Origin: Heterobilharzia americana
Taxonomy: Eukaryota; Platyhelminthes; Trematoda; Strigeidida; Schistosomatidae
Length of the DNA: 64,000 bases
Direction of reading: 5' to 3'
Assembly: GCA_944470555.2 (NCBI GenBank)
Contig: OX104134.1
Location: 99,132,701-99,196,700, forward strand
Shown: positions 20,136-31,800 of the stretch, piece after piece
Numbering within the stretch: position 1 is the first letter of the stretch
Layout of the letters: the number at the start of each line of letters is the position of its first letter
Program-made: the position numbers and the translations under genes
Notes under the pieces: model-generated
Database searches by the model: none
What the model saw: the letters and a program-made list of their open reading frames with translations, nothing else
What the model was told of the DNA's origin: nothing

Positions 20136-21084
20136 AAACAAAACCAGGGTTTTTTTCTACTGTTGAAAAGTAAAATAGTGAATGCTTATTTGAAATTATT
20201 ATCAATGTATTTTTGACACTGCTACTTTAATAACGCGTTTGATTTTATTTCCGTTCTATTTTTCTCCTTTCTGTACATGTTTTCCTAGTGTTATATTATT
20301 TTCTATAAAGCATCCTCCAAGTGGTTGTTATGCCGAATTTGTCCTAAGTAGAGCAAAACTCAAACAATATAAATATTACACATAGACTGAAAAAATATAA
20401 CTTTCTGGTGTTAGAAAATGGTAGTCAAGCTTTTCATTATAAAACGTCAGTGCTTTTATACCTCAAGGAAGCTCAAAATGAACTACGTGGTAGTATTCAA
20501 AAGACGTCACTCTATTCATGAACCACCGACTGTCTGTATTCGTATCCCGACTACGTAAGTGCGATTTTTCAAAACTACGCCACTGATACAACATATTATC
20601 ACCCAGCTCGAAATCAAAGTGGGCAACTCTACTTTTCGACGACCATTTAAACAGATAGTGAGATTAATCCTGTCAGCTGTATCAAAGAATAATGTACGGA
20701 ATTTAAATCCATTATCTCGAAAAAAATATTTCGAGGTTCATCATTCATATCGACGAATTCTTAAAAGAACGAGTCCTGAGATACAAAAGTAGTTTTTTTT
20801 AATTACTTCAAGAACTGGTACCCAATTTTATGGGCAACCTGTGGATATCGATCGTCTACCAACTTCTAGCAGTATTCAGATTGGAAACAACACGGAATAA
20901 ATTAAGATTCACAAGTTTACGCTACTAGTTTCTAATAGACTTATGAATCAGGTCATTGAAATAACAACATGGGATATGATGTTATTGTGTAACGTACTAT
21001 GTTTCCGTACCTCAGGCTAACGCACCAAGATACAGAGAAACCACAAGTGAATGCAAAAACACATTGAACACCTGTCGACAAATA
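20136..21084. other. Unassigned sequence
   Basis: AT-rich stretch with no motif I recognise on either strand. The 77-codon frame at 20559-20792 has no domain signature. Confidence 0.4.
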
Positions 21085-24000
21085 CGACGAAAGTTAGTCA
21101 GTATCAACGTGAGACCTGGCATTACTGAGTAGCGGTTCATGTTGCCACACTTCACATAAGCACATCAAGGCAGAAGGCATCAAGGTGAATGAGGGAGAAA
21201 AAAGTAAATGACAGTAAGTTATGAAAAGAGAGCATGCAAGAATGAAACAAAAATGAGGTTTGGCGTAACGAATAAGATGATGTGTGAATGCGTCTGCACC
21301 GTTGACATAGGTTATAAGCCATACATAACCTAGAGTATCCTACCACAAATGTTGGCTATCAAAAGAACCTTAACTGGAAAGTTTACATTCCCTACACAGC
21401 TTAGGACGAACAATTAGAGACTTCATGAGCTGTCATGTTTCAATCTGCCTACGTCGAACTTCTTCCCATCCTAAATCTACTTCAGCTAAAACACTGTATC
21501 AGAATGGACAGCGACTACGCATACACATGTCCGAAGCAAATTAGTTCATGAATTCACTGTCTGACTATCATCCGCTTAAAACTCTACACCTTAAGTTACC
21601 GATGTGTTGGCACTACAGCACACTGCCTATGGTACGAAAGAGATGGTGTGTCAAAACATGAAGCCTACTCATTCCCTCTATCGTTAATGGCTACAGTAGG
21701 ACAGAGAAATGCAGTGCATTACACTTAATCATTAATAGACGATCGGATATCACAGCGTCACCATAAGTGGCTTGTGTTGGCAAAATCCAATCAACCCTTT
21801 TGCATCCGTGAGATTTTGTCGGTCACTGATTCATCAAGGTTGTCCCAACTTCCGAAGGAAGTGACGCAGTCAATAGTTTCACTCCATATTGTTAGATAAG
21901 TCACCAGCGAAGACCAGTCTTGGAGCAACAATTTACATTTGGGTGGCGAAAAACGTATACCTACCATCTTCGAATTTTTACTTAAGATTTCCAGAAGACT
22001 GCATTTTGTCAGGACCATGTCATCTGTGTACTCTAAGTCTGTTAGGGTGTCTACCGTGACAGCGTCATATGACGAGAGGAAGACCTCTACAAGAATGAAA
22101 GGATATCCTTGACGGACACACACGACTTACTTGATAACTTCGACAGGCTCTAACAAACCCATGAGAGTTGGAGTACAAGACCCTTAATAGGATGGTGTAC
22201 TTACTCGACCCCCCTCTCAATGAGACAATGCAATAAGACCAATAGGTCGACAGAGCTGGATGCCACCTTCAGATCAACAAATACAGAGTGTCGGGCACTG
22301 GTAAAGGTGTCCATGTTGCAAAACCTCTACACTCAGACATCTGATAATTATAGAACCCGAGATCTCAGACACTGTTCGTCAAACTGATTCCTCAGTGGTT
22401 ATCACAAGAGGATTTATTTCCTTTCTTGAAGACTAGGACGAGTAATCGAGACCGATCAGAAGGGATCATATTTGACTTTCATACGTTGGCTAACACTCCA
22501 GTAAACTTGACCGAAAACCAATGACCACCGTTGTTCAATACCCTTGGTACCAGTCCATTTTGCCCTTTTTCGTTTCAGGCAATTTACAACCTTCGCAATT
22601 TCTCAGTGTTCTATTCAGGCTCTGACTGGATAGCGGGGAAGAGAATAGTAGCTGGATGCCAGTTGAAGTGCTATGCCCTTTGTTCCACTCAGCTCTTCTG
22701 TGAATGAATCAGAGAACTCTCCTTTTCCACTACAGTCCAACTAGCTACTGACCTATCCACCCCAGTTTCCTTGATAAGTTTAAACAGGTGTCTGCTGTTA
22801 CCTGTCGTTATCCACCAATGACCATGACCATCGCGCACACTTCTTGCTACCGCTCTTCATTGTGTTCGGAGCCTGAAGGGATATGGTCACACACATCCAC
22901 TGATTCAGAAGAGGCTGCTGCGATCCACTAACCTTTTTAAGCTCTCTCTCTCTGAGAGTCACGGCCTTTTTGACTTTTTAACATGCTTTTTATGGATGAC
23001 TGACTGTCCTATTCCGATAGCTGTTTACGCAGTTCCTCGTTGAAAGCAATATTAGTATTCTCATCATTGAGCTGGGTTCTTGTTGTGATAGTTTTCTCAC
23101 ATCCATTTCAGCGCAAACAAACGCATGATCAAAACGACGCAAGCAAGTGCTTCAGAAGAAACTTTTCACCAACGCTCTTCAATGATAGTTAGTGACAATA
23201 TGTTTAGTGCCCAGTGTTGGGTTGAGGTAGATGTACTCCACGTTAGACAGTCTCTTTTTGTGCCTGAAGTTTTGTTGGCCGGAAATGGACGGTTGCCTGC
23301 GTATAGCTGAAGCAAATAATCCCCACTATTCATTCGTTCGGTCGGGGTTCCTAAAGTGTCCCCCATTTATGTGCCTTTCTGTCTGATTTATGCTACCCAC
23401 TTGGGCATCGAAACAACCTGCGACAACAACCACATTCGGGCGTTCGGTTTTCAGTGGGAAGCTAGATAGTTTTCAGACCTTATCCTTCACTTCATCCCAA
23501 CTGCAGTTAGTGGACGCAGAGATTACAAAGAGAAAACGACGAGTTTCACTACTCTTTGTGACTCGCTGCAACGTTGTTAAACAGAGCAAAGGTGACTGTC
23601 AATTAGTATCCAACCAAGCGGTGTACTTTCTCCCTTAGAGCTCAGTGCTACATTTAAACCTAACAACAGAAGAATTAGCCAAATAAAATTCAGAAACTCG
23701 AAGGCATAGGGCTTGTAGATTCGTTGCATTGGTCAAGTTGGGTTGGGTGAATAACCGCACTGGGTCCAGTATAAGTTTCCCACAACCAAAAAACACGCAT
23801 ATGGCCTGATGCCAGAGTTCTGGCCAGCGACACTCGTTTGTCCTAGTTGATATATGGTCCAAAGCAGGACATTGTCCTGAGTCATTATCAAGGACTGCAG
23901 AGCTCTCAGAACTTGAAGATGACGTAGAATGACTGGGAGAAAAGTGAAGAACGATTTGAAGGCAAACGGTGTTAAGATTTGATGATCAGAGACGGCTTAA

Positions 24001-24545
24001 ATGGTGAGAGAGATATGATGGCGATCGAAACTTCTTAGTTTGTATATACCGTGCAAGACACTTTCTTGAGGTAGCTAAAAATAAAGTGGGTTAGCAGAGG
24101 TGGTCTTAACAACTTCGATACGTGACTGCGAAACCCAAGGAATATCTGCTTGAAATTAACCATAGACAGCATTTCTGGAAGTTCCATATTGAACTTTAAT
24201 TGATTTAAATCTAGCCAGAAAACATCCAGTCAGCACCAGAATACTACAGGGTAGAGGGAAGCATGCTGTTTCGGTGGGTGAGATTTTCTAACTCTCCTCC
24301 TTTCCACGGGGAAGGCGGCATTAGCACGATGTTGTTGATCGGTCGTGGGAAACACTTTATTGCTGTCACACCCGCACTTAGGTAGTAATACAATTTCGCC
24401 ATCGGCCCACTATTATAGCATAGCTTTCTGCACTATAACGATAACTGCATTTTATCTTGCTGCTTACCAACTGACAGACACTTTTGGCATGGTTGAACTT
24501 TAAGCAACAGTTCTTCAAACTTGCATAAATTGTTGGGTAATGAAG
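21085..24545 (-). mobile_element. RTE-A retrotransposon A4, near full length, old
   Basis: A minus-strand copy. The left end carries the A-type 3' UTR (ACCTGGCATTACTGAGTAGC, compare the A2 3' end). RT appears at 22123-21791 with VRQGYPFILV, LEYTDDMVL (D to T change in YADD) and FSPPKCKLLLQDW. Endonuclease appears at 23366-23166 with RMNSGDYLLQLYAGNR. The 5' leader (about 23640-24545) includes the counterpart of the short upstream frame. It is strongly diverged with many stops. Its 5' quarter is included in a 2.3-kb tandem duplication. Confidence 0.8.
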
Positions 24546-24832
24546 GAATCGGTCAGTACCAATGTATCATTTCAGCTTCATGAAAAAAAAATGTAACCTC
24601 GCAACTATGCGCATGTTCGTACCGAATGCACAAGCTAAACCAATCGACTGGTGTCAGTCACATTACCGGTGTATGGATTTGACAGGAAAAGTCAGAACAT
24701 ATTCCTCTAAGATCAATAACCTAGAAGAACAAATCCGCTGCTGTATCACCTGAACTGATACAACCATTCAACAGGGTGCAACAAAGCACCTGCACTTAAT
24801 TCAATACAATCAGTTAGTTGGTGGTAGGGAGC

Positions 24833-25045
24833 GATTACTGAATTTTCGGTTCATCGAACCAACAAACAATACTTAAGAGTGATACATATGTGCCTGAGAT
24901 ATCGAAAGTTTTACTATCACTAAAATTAAGTAACATAAGGTGATAGAACTATTAAAAACGTGACAATGAAGACTCAGTGACTTTATTGGCATGACTATGG
25001 GCAGAATCTTATGCTCAAAGCGATATCCAGTAAAGAAATGCGTCA
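24833..25045 (+). mobile_element. PLE 3' terminal fragment between A4 and C1
   Basis: GCGATTACTGAATTTTCGGTTCATCGAA and the following TGAGATATCGAAAGTTTTACTA block align with 63585-63800, the 3' end of the PLE at the right of the window. It is decayed, and is repeated at 27155-27367 as part of the tandem duplication. Confidence 0.6.
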
Positions 25046-25069
25046 ATGTCTGCCACATAAAACAAAGTT

Positions 25070-26036
25070 GCCTCCATAAACCTGTCCTCCAATGCGACAT
25101 CTGACACAGCTATCCTCAAATCACATGTACCGTTTAAGCTTACCACCTTCAACGTTCGCACCTCAATGCAGATCGCACAACAGGGAGATTTGGCAAGGAC
25201 TATGAAAAGCCTCACTATTAATGTATGCTGCATCTTAGAGACCCGCATATAAGACCACAGTGAAATGCTGCCAACTAGTTCCTCATCTGTTAGCTCGTAA
25301 AGTATATTACATGTGCACTTATCTAGGAACCTTATGATATCGGCAACCAGACTCACTGGTGTCGGTCACTCACTAAACTCCCGAGCCAAAGCTGCACTGC
25401 TTGACTAGATCCCTACCAACAGTCGTCTGTGTGCTGTCAGGCTAGAAAATTCAGCTCAAGTGAGAAGTAACCGTGAAGAAAAACGATGTCTCTTTGTCAT
25501 CTCTGACTATGCTATGACGAATTGCAGCCCACATCCAAACACGGATAAATTCTATCACCGGCTGAGTAACCTAAACCAAATGTACTCGACAGATATCGTA
25601 GTGCTAGCCGGAGACTTGAATCCACAGGTCACGTATCTAGGCTCATAGGAGACTCTTCTAGGTGGCCAATGGGAACTAGTTGGCCACACGTCAGACAATG
25701 GAGATCGTCTTCTGTAGATTTGCGCAGATCATAACCTATTTCTAGCCAGCACCAACTCCCGGAGCAGCCATAGCCGTTATGCTACTTGGTGTCCTTCCTC
25801 TCCCAATCAAGTCTGGACTCAAATAGATCATATCTCAATCAGCTACCCATGGCGTGGGTGGATACAAAACTGCCGCTCCATATTGAGTACTTGTCTGAAC
25901 TCTGATCACGACTATTGTGGGCTAAGCTCATCTTGTGTTTTGGTGGTCATCAAGACCATTGTCCTAAACAGCTTGATGCAAGAAAATTAGTTGCACCTAA
26001 CATTCCAGCTACATACCAATCCGAGCTACATTTAAG
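25070..26036 (+). mobile_element. RTE-C element C1, 5' part (copy in duplication unit 1)
   Basis: The plus-strand translation shows TTFNVRTSMQIAQQ, VCCILETRI, RCLFVISDYAMTNCS and VVLAGDLNPQV, the endonuclease order of RTE-A but clearly diverged. It is cut off at 26036 by the duplication junction, and the same sequence continues at the end of unit 2 into the RT. Stops interrupt the frame. Confidence 0.75.
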
Positions 26037-28358
26037 GGCTTGTAGATTCGTTGCATTGGTCAAGTTGGGTTGGGTGAATAACCGCACTGGGTCCAGTATA
26101 AGTTTCCCACAACCAAAAAACACGCATATGGCCTGATGCCAGAGTTCTGGCCAGCGACACTCGTTGTCCTAGTTGATATATGGTCCAAAGCAGGACATTG
26201 TCCTGAGTCATTATCAAGGACTGCAGAGCTCTCAGAACTTGAAGATGACGTAGAATGACTGGGAGAAAAGTGAAGAACGATTTGAAGGCAAACGGTGTTA
26301 AGATTTGATGATCAGAGACGGCTTAAATGGTGAGAGAGATATGATGGCGATCGAAACTTCTTAGTTGTATATACCGTGCAAGACACTTTCTTGAGGTAGC
26401 TAAAAATAAAGTGGGTTAGCAGAGGTGGTCTTAACAACTTCGATACGTGACTGCGAAACCCAAGGAATATCTGCTTGAAATTAACCATAGACAGCATTTC
26501 TGGAAGTTCCATATTGAACTTTAATTGATTTAAATCTAGCCAGAAAACATCCAGTCAGCACCAGAATACTACAGGTAGAGGGAAGCATGCTGTTTCGGTG
26601 GGTGAGATTTTCTAACTCTCCTCCTTTCCACGGGGAAGGCGGCATTAGCACGATGTTGTTGATCGGTCGTGGGAAACACTTTATTGCTGTCACACCCGCA
26701 CTTAGGTAGTAATACAATTTCGCCATCGGCCCACTATTATAGCATAGCTTTCTGCACTATAACGATAACTGCATTTTATCTTGCTGCTTACCAACTGACA
26801 GACACTTTTGGCATGGTTGAACTTTAAGCAACAGTTCTTCAAACTTGCATAAATTGTTGGGTAATGAAGGAATCGGTCAGTACCAATGTATCATTTCAGC
26901 TTCATGAAAAAAAAATGTAACCTCGCAACTATGCGCATGTTCGTACCGAATGCACAAGCTAAACCAATCGACTGGTGTCAGTCACATTACCGGTGTATGG
27001 ATTTGACAGGAAAAGTCAGAACATATTCCTCTAAGATCAATAACCTAGAAGAACAAATCCGCTGCTGTATCACCTGAACTGATACAACCATTCAACAGGT
27101 GCAACAAAGCACCTGCACTTAATTCAATACAATCAGTTAGTGGTGGTAGGGAGCGATTACTGAATTTTCGGTTCATCGAACCAACAAACAATACTTAAGA
27201 GTGATACATATGTGCCTGAGATATCGAAAGTTTTACTATCACTAAAATTAAGTAACATAAGGTGATAGAACTATTAAAAACGTGACAATGAAGACTCAGT
27301 GACTTTATTGGCATGACTATGGGCAGAATCTTATGCTCAAAGCGATATCCAGTAAAGAAATGCGTCAATGTCTGCCACATAAAACAAAGTTGCCTCCATA
27401 AACCTGTCCTCCAATGCGACATCTGACACAGCTATCCTCAAATCACATGTACCGTTTAAGCTTACCACCTTCAACGTTCGCACCTCAATGCAGATCGCAC
27501 AACAGGGAGATTTGGCAAGGACTATGAAAAGCCTCACTATTAATGTATGCTGCATCTTAGAGACCCGCATATAAGACCACAGTGAAATGCTGCCAACTAG
27601 TTCCTCATCTGTTAGCTCGTAAAGTATATTACATGTGCACTTATCTAGGAACCTTATGATATCGGCAACCAGACTCACTGGTGTCGGTCACTCACTAAAC
27701 TCCCGAGCCAAAGCTGCACTGCTTGACTAGATCCCTACCAACAGTCGTCTGTGTGCTGTCAGGCTAGAAAATTCAGCTCAAGTGAGAAGTAACCGTGAAG
27801 AAAAACGATGTCTCTTTGTCATCTCTGACTATGCTATGACGAATTGCAGCCCACATCCAAACACGGATAAATTCTATCACCGGCTGAGTAACCTAAACCA
27901 AATGTACTCGACAGATATCGTAGTGCTAGCCGGAGACTTGAATCCACAGGTCACGTATCTAGGCTCATAGGAGACTCTTCTAGGTGGCCAATGGGAACTA
28001 GTTGGCCACACGTCAGACAATGGAGATCGTCTTCTGTAGATTTGCGCAGATCATAACCTATTTCTAGCCAGCACCAACTCCCGGAGCAGCCATAGCCGTT
28101 ATGCTACTTGGTGTCCTTCCTCTCCCAATCAAGTCTGGACTCAAATAGATCATATCTCAATCAGCTACCCATGGCGTGGGTGGATACAAAACTGCCGCTC
28201 CATATTGAGTACTTGTCTGAACTCTGATCACGACTATTGTGGGCTAAGCTCATCTTGTGTTTTGGTGGTCATCAAGACCATTGTCCTAAACAGCTTGATG
28301 CAAGAAAATTAGTTGCACCTAACATTCCAGCTACATACCAATCCGAGCTACATTTAAG
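26037..28358. repeat. 2.3-kb tandem duplication, unit 2
   Basis: Second copy of 23710-26036. The join reads TTTAAG/GGCTTG, with only G or GG shared at the breakpoints. It re-creates the RTE-A4 5' region (26037-26870, minus) and the RTE-C1 endonuclease (27392-28358, plus), the latter continuing into unique RTE-C sequence. Confidence 0.95.
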
Positions 28359-30345
28359 GCTAGCTACTGATCCTCCAGAAAGCGTAGATCACCACTGGAT
28401 GCACTTGCAACATGCCACGAAAATGACGAGTAAAGCCACCTACGACTTGGAAGAACTTCCTGCTAATAGATAATGGGTACCTCCGAGCTCCCTACAACTT
28501 ATTGATAGCGAATACAGTAGTTCGCACAAGTCACTTATGCAAAAGATTGCAAAACGCTTACGCAAGGACCGTGAGGCTCAGTGGTCAGAACGCGCGCGTG
28601 AGACAGAAGCAACAGCTACATCTGGCAATAGTCGGAAGCTATCCCAGCTCATCCGAGCCACTGGCAGCAAGAAGCCTGGTGTCAGTGAGACGGTCTGTGA
28701 CGTAGATAGCATGCCCATATATAATCTTCATAGACACCTGGAACTCTGGGTGGAGCGATTCAAAAGCAGTTTATCTGGTCCATTGCTCTAGTAAACTCAG
28801 TTCCAGTGTATTGAGCTCTATGGTCAGTAAACAGTGACCCATCTAACGAAGCGGAACTGTAAGTTCTGAAACGCCATAAGGCATCCGGTCTAAACTACTT
28901 GCCCCCGGCTCTTTTTAAGAATGGAGGAATGACTCTAGTCAGGGGACTGACTAGATTGTTTCAGAAGGTATGGTAGACCGAGAGTGTTTCATCACTCTGG
29001 AATGAAGCCATTATTGTGCCCATCTTTAAAAAGAGTCTAGGTTATGTATGTGACAGCCATAGAGGTATTAGTCTGTTACCAGTTGCGTCGAAAATATTGG
29101 ATGCTATCATGCTTCATTCACGTGAGAAAATGATTCGCGAGGAGCAGGCAGGGTTTCGTTCGGAACGTGCAAGCGTTGAACAAGTATTTACCCTCTGCCA
29201 GATGCTTGAACATCAAGAGACGTATTGTAGGCCAATAACCGTTGTGTTTCTCAACATTAGGGCTGTTTACGATTCGTTGGACAGAGCTGTACTGTAAAAT
29301 TGTGTTAGAGAGCGGCGTGCCTGACAAATTTATTAACATCTTGTAAGCCCTACATAATAACACCTCAGGTAGAGTGAGGGTGTACAACTACTTGTCTCCA
29401 TTCTTCCAAACCACAAGTGGGCTAGACGGGGCTGCCCTATTTCTTCATTTCCCTTTAATTTTGCCATTTACGACATCCTTGAGACAGCTCTGAAAGAGGT
29501 TCGTGATGGTAGTGTAGATCTTCTACTCGGTGAATATGTGGACGATATAGTCTTGCTGTACGATAACACACAAGCTACTCAAGTCACACCTATTCAGTTA
29601 GTGACTAGTGTCCGTATGGTATGTGCGTTGTACCATCGAAGTGCAAAATACTTTTGCAACATTGGTAGGAGCATGTGCCTGTAGTCACCCTTGGTGGTGA
29701 GGCGTTGGAAGTAGTCAAAATTTCGTGTATCTGGTTAATTGAGTGAGTTCTGGTGGAGGTGAGTGATGAAATATGTAATCGCATATCGAAGGCCATAGTG
29801 AGATACCCCAGTAAAGACCACCATTGGCACCGTCACGACCGTGTTTACAACTTTTCGCTGCTAGCAATTCTGCCCTACGCATGTGAAACTTGGCCTCTCC
29901 GAGATGAGCATGTGCGACGACTCTGTGTTCGATCATCGTTGTCTCCATAGGATTGCTCATATCCAGTGGCAACACCATGTAATTAATTCTGAGGTACAAC
30001 AACGTATATTTGGGCATGATGGAGATTTTCATTCAATAAGTGAAGTAACCTGGAAACACCAGCTTCGGTGACTTAAACATGTGTTATGTATGTCGTCCGA
30101 ACGGCTTCCACACCGTTCAATGTTTTACTAACCCTGGGACTGGATGGAAGCAGCAGAGGGATGCTCAGTGTATGACGTGGCTCCGTGGTATGAAGGATAC
30201 TCGGTTAGCATCTTTTGGTGCATCACGACTCCTTGGGTAGGGGCCGAGAGATTACGCAACTCAGAGGCTTGAGACATTATCAGATACGGCTCAGAATCGA
30301 AACCAGTGGTAGTCATGCCGTAGCTCCCTCCTACTTTCTACTGCT
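27392..30345 (+). mobile_element. RTE-C element C1, continuous copy, EN-RT pseudogene
   Basis: The plus-strand order is: endonuclease (27480-28250, FNVRT, CILETRI, AGDLNPQV); linker with RKDREAQWSERARE (28537-28790); RT with SHRGISLLPVASKILDA, REEQAGFRSERASVEQ and VFLNIRAVYDSLDRAVL (29016-29297); a palm region in which the YADD equivalent is YVDDIVLLY, in a different frame (about 29530-29560); and a C-terminal ACETWPLRDEHVRRL block (29870-29920) extending to about 30345. Many stops make it a pseudogene. The 5' end abuts the PLE piece. Confidence 0.78.
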
Positions 30346-30949
30346 GGAGAGTAATGAGTGTTTCGTTTTGAATGTACCTTACTTGACTGCTATTCTAACC
30401 GTTCTATTCTTGTTTTTCTTCTTATCTACTTCCCTTCACTTTTTCTTCAAGATAGTGTTATATCATTTTGTATGGAGCATTTTTGGGTGCCCTTGCTGTA
30501 CCATGTTTATGTTCTAATAATAGTAACATTCATAAAATAAACAAATCTAATGTGGAATTATATTTTATATTAATGTCAAAGCTTTAAACAACATAAAAAG
30601 TAAATGGTAATGCAAACGTTTGGAGATGTTTAGACTAAAAATGTTGAGAATAAATCATGTCATTCTGAATAAGGCGGATAATAACTAAGGATTTGGGTAA
30701 TAGCGCATTATAATGTTGGCATTGAGGTGAAGATTGAGTAGGTAGCGGGTAGATTGCGTCATTTTGAACAGAGAAGTTAGTAATCAATCAAGACTTTTGG
30801 TAACACTGTAGAGTCAAGCTTTGCAAAAATAGTAAGTGTATATTAAAATTAACCATAGTGGGGTGATAATTGAAGATGAAATGGAAATCTGGACAGCGGC
30901 AGGACTCTAACTAGCGACCTCCGGAGGCCGCTGACTCTTCAAACCGCTG
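30346..30949. other. Unassigned AT-rich sequence
   Basis: Low-complexity AT-rich stretch after the end of RTE-C1. I see no gene or element signature. Confidence 0.4.
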
Positions 30950-31800
30950 TCGTAACGGGAAGCCCTTTGGAACCCTCTTTTGCTGACTTATTTATCAATT
31001 CTGGAAAGTAGTAGCATGGGGCGCCTTATAATGCGGGTAGAGCTTTACTGGCAGTACATAGATGGCATCTTTATTGTGAGCAAAAATAAAACGGAGGGAG
31101 AAACATCATTTAAAGTTTTAACTCATGTCATCAAAACCTGACTTTCGTGACAGAACATTAAGAAAATGATATGATCAGATTCTTGGATATTCTACCGAAA
31201 GGAATTGATGGACTTATCTGAAGGTCTACTTATCAAAAACGATCACTAACAAAACAGTACTTCCACTAGATTTTTGTTCCGACACAAAACAAAAGGAATG
31301 TAATCAAAATGCTGTTTAATGGAGCCAGAAACACCTATTATAACAGCATAGTTGTTTATGAAATAAGGACCTTGAGATATACTTCCATGGGGAAGGGATA
31401 CATAGAAGGTTCTATCACCAAGCATACATAACAGGTAGGGAATAAAACTGTGTTAATAGTATGACATGCTACAGACAGGTAGGCGAAGACTAGAGAAAGC
31501 CATCAGAAAAACCTATTTTGCCACCAAGCTCATGTTTCGCAGCCTCACCGAACGGGTACCCCAATAATCAGGTAAAGACAGAACTCTAATCCTTAACACC
31601 TAAATGTACATATCAATTCGAATTTCCGTGGAAGCTAATGCAGAGATTGTACGGAGAAGTCTGTCTACCAGAATGACTGAGCGTCTACTCAAGTGGTTGA
31701 AGCATGCATGCAAGAAAACAAGAATCTTAGTAACGAGAAATTGGACGGACTATAAGCATCATACCGATGTTTTAAAGTTCTTTAACATAGCAGAATAAAA
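30950..31800 (+). mobile_element. Penelope-like element RT/GIY-YIG remnant
   Basis: The plus-strand translation in shifting frames gives GSPLEPSFADLF, then RFLDILPKGIDG, then a KRNVIKMLFNGARN block and TLRYTSMGKGYIEG. This order is characteristic of Penelope-like reverse transcriptases between the palm and the linker. After 31600 an arginine-rich part (EIVRRSLSTRMTERLLKWLKH) may correspond to the start of the GIY-YIG region. Stops and frameshifts make it dead. No terminal repeats were located. Confidence 0.65.

Larger units (their letters stand above)
23710..26036. repeat. 2.3-kb tandem duplication, unit 1
   Basis: Direct repeat of 26037-28358. The unit runs from GGCTTGTAG to CATTTAAG and contains the 5' end of RTE-A4 (minus), a PLE 3' piece and the 5' third of RTE-C1 (plus). 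By eye I find no substitutions between the units, only five single-base run-length differences, unit 1 always being longer, so the offset drops from 2327 to 2322. Confidence 0.95.

Noticed and set aside
23710..28358. Direct repeats considered as a CRISPR-like or satellite array
   Set aside because: Only two 2.3-kb units, each containing recognisable retroelement parts; no short regular repeats or spacers.
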